Shown piece by piece: positions 63,877 through 64,000 of a stretch of 64,000 nt of DNA (position 1 is the first letter of the stretch; every line of letters starts with the position of its first letter). The position numbers and the translations under genes are program-made. Below the pieces are notes generated by a model. That model saw only the letters and a list, made by a program, of their open reading frames with translations, was not told the origin of the DNA and searched no databases. Origin of the DNA: Duganella guangzhouensis (GTDB taxonomy: Bacteria > Pseudomonadota > Gammaproteobacteria > Burkholderiales > Burkholderiaceae_D); contig NZ_WKJK01000003.1 in the NCBI RefSeq assembly GCF_009674535.1, forward strand, positions 372,001-436,000, read 5' to 3'.

Positions 63877-64000
63877 CCGGCACCCGCCACCGTGTGGATC
63901 AGGGCGGCCTCGGTGTCGTGGTCTACCTTGCCGCGCAGGCGGTGCATATGCATGTCAACGATATTCCCTTTGGGATCGAAGTCGTAGTTCCACACCGCCT
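63840..64000 (-). CDS. OmpR-family response regulator, C-terminal end only (cut by window)
   Basis: Reading the minus strand from the window edge gives VWNYDFDPKGNIVDMHMHRL, then RGKVDHD, then LIHTVAGAGYCIRAL and a TAA stop. This is the end of a winged-helix domain of an OmpR-type regulator, the same element as in the two regulators at 57478 and 61663. About 53 codons are visible. It overlaps the convergent COG4705-like gene by 37 bases. It implies a further two-component system just outside the window. Confidence 0.85.
   Translation of the reverse strand, partial: AVWNYDFDPKGNIVDMHMHRLRGKVDHDTEAALIHTVAGAGYCIRALATDGE

Overview
The window looks like a chromosomal segment of a high-GC betaproteobacterium. 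Burkholderiales, and within them Oxalobacteraceae of the Duganella/Massilia kind, fit best. This is inferred from the porins of the short betaproteobacterial type, aconitase B, the LysR-linked homogentisate genes, a type-2 PHB depolymerase, the CzcE/COG4705 metal-response genes and the density of two-component systems. It is not a phylogenetic result. I see no tRNA, rRNA, CRISPR array, insertion sequence, prophage or origin, and no gene-free stretch longer than about 250 bases.

Layout. (1) 1-10.7 kb: a minus-strand block of two membrane sugar/polyol dehydrogenase modules (two GMC flavoproteins, two small subunits, one triheme cytochrome c), a porin, a sodium/solute symporter and an IclR regulator. 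A divergent aldehyde dehydrogenase follows, and three TTCG-N5-CGAA operators lie between it and iclR. (2) 10.7-17 kb: a zeta-toxin-like kinase pair, an aromatic-acid permease with PcaR-like boxes, and a LysR gene divergent from hmgA-fahA (homogentisate degradation). (3) 17-30.4 kb: a RAMA-like protein, a split YeeE/YedE transporter, a minus operon of ferredoxin reductase, ferredoxin, PepSY protein and ceramidase-like hydrolase divergent from a two-component system, an MHS permease, a hybrid histidine kinase and small conserved proteins. (4) 30.4-43.3 kb: acnB with a clear intrinsic terminator, a TonB-type receptor, a GH43 glycosidase, an Rpn-like nuclease, a 2-hydroxyacid dehydrogenase, a PAS-GGDEF-EAL protein, a VapBC module and a TPR-glycosyltransferase. 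(5) 43.3-51.6 kb: a six-gene catabolic/transport operon (amine-type flavin oxidase, MFS permease, DapA-family lyase, aldehyde dehydrogenase, YddG-like exporter, porin) divergent from a GcvA-type LysR regulator. (6) 51.6-64 kb: a phytase-like lipoprotein, a PHB depolymerase/phasin-like/membrane-protein operon, two related two-component systems on either side of a large lipoprotein hydrolase, a CzcE/COG4705 metal-stress group, and the end of a further response regulator.

The genes together describe a free-living heterotroph with periplasmic oxidation of sugars or polyols feeding the respiratory chain, aromatic amino acid breakdown, polymer (PHB, hemicellulose) turnover and heavy investment in environmental sensing. 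The units I find least explained by known systems are the ferredoxin/PepSY/ceramidase operon, the flavin oxidase-DapA-ALDH operon, the PHB depolymerase operon with its internally duplicated membrane protein, and the lipoprotein hydrolase flanked by twin two-component systems. Function calls rest on motifs and family resemblance read by eye; no database search was run.
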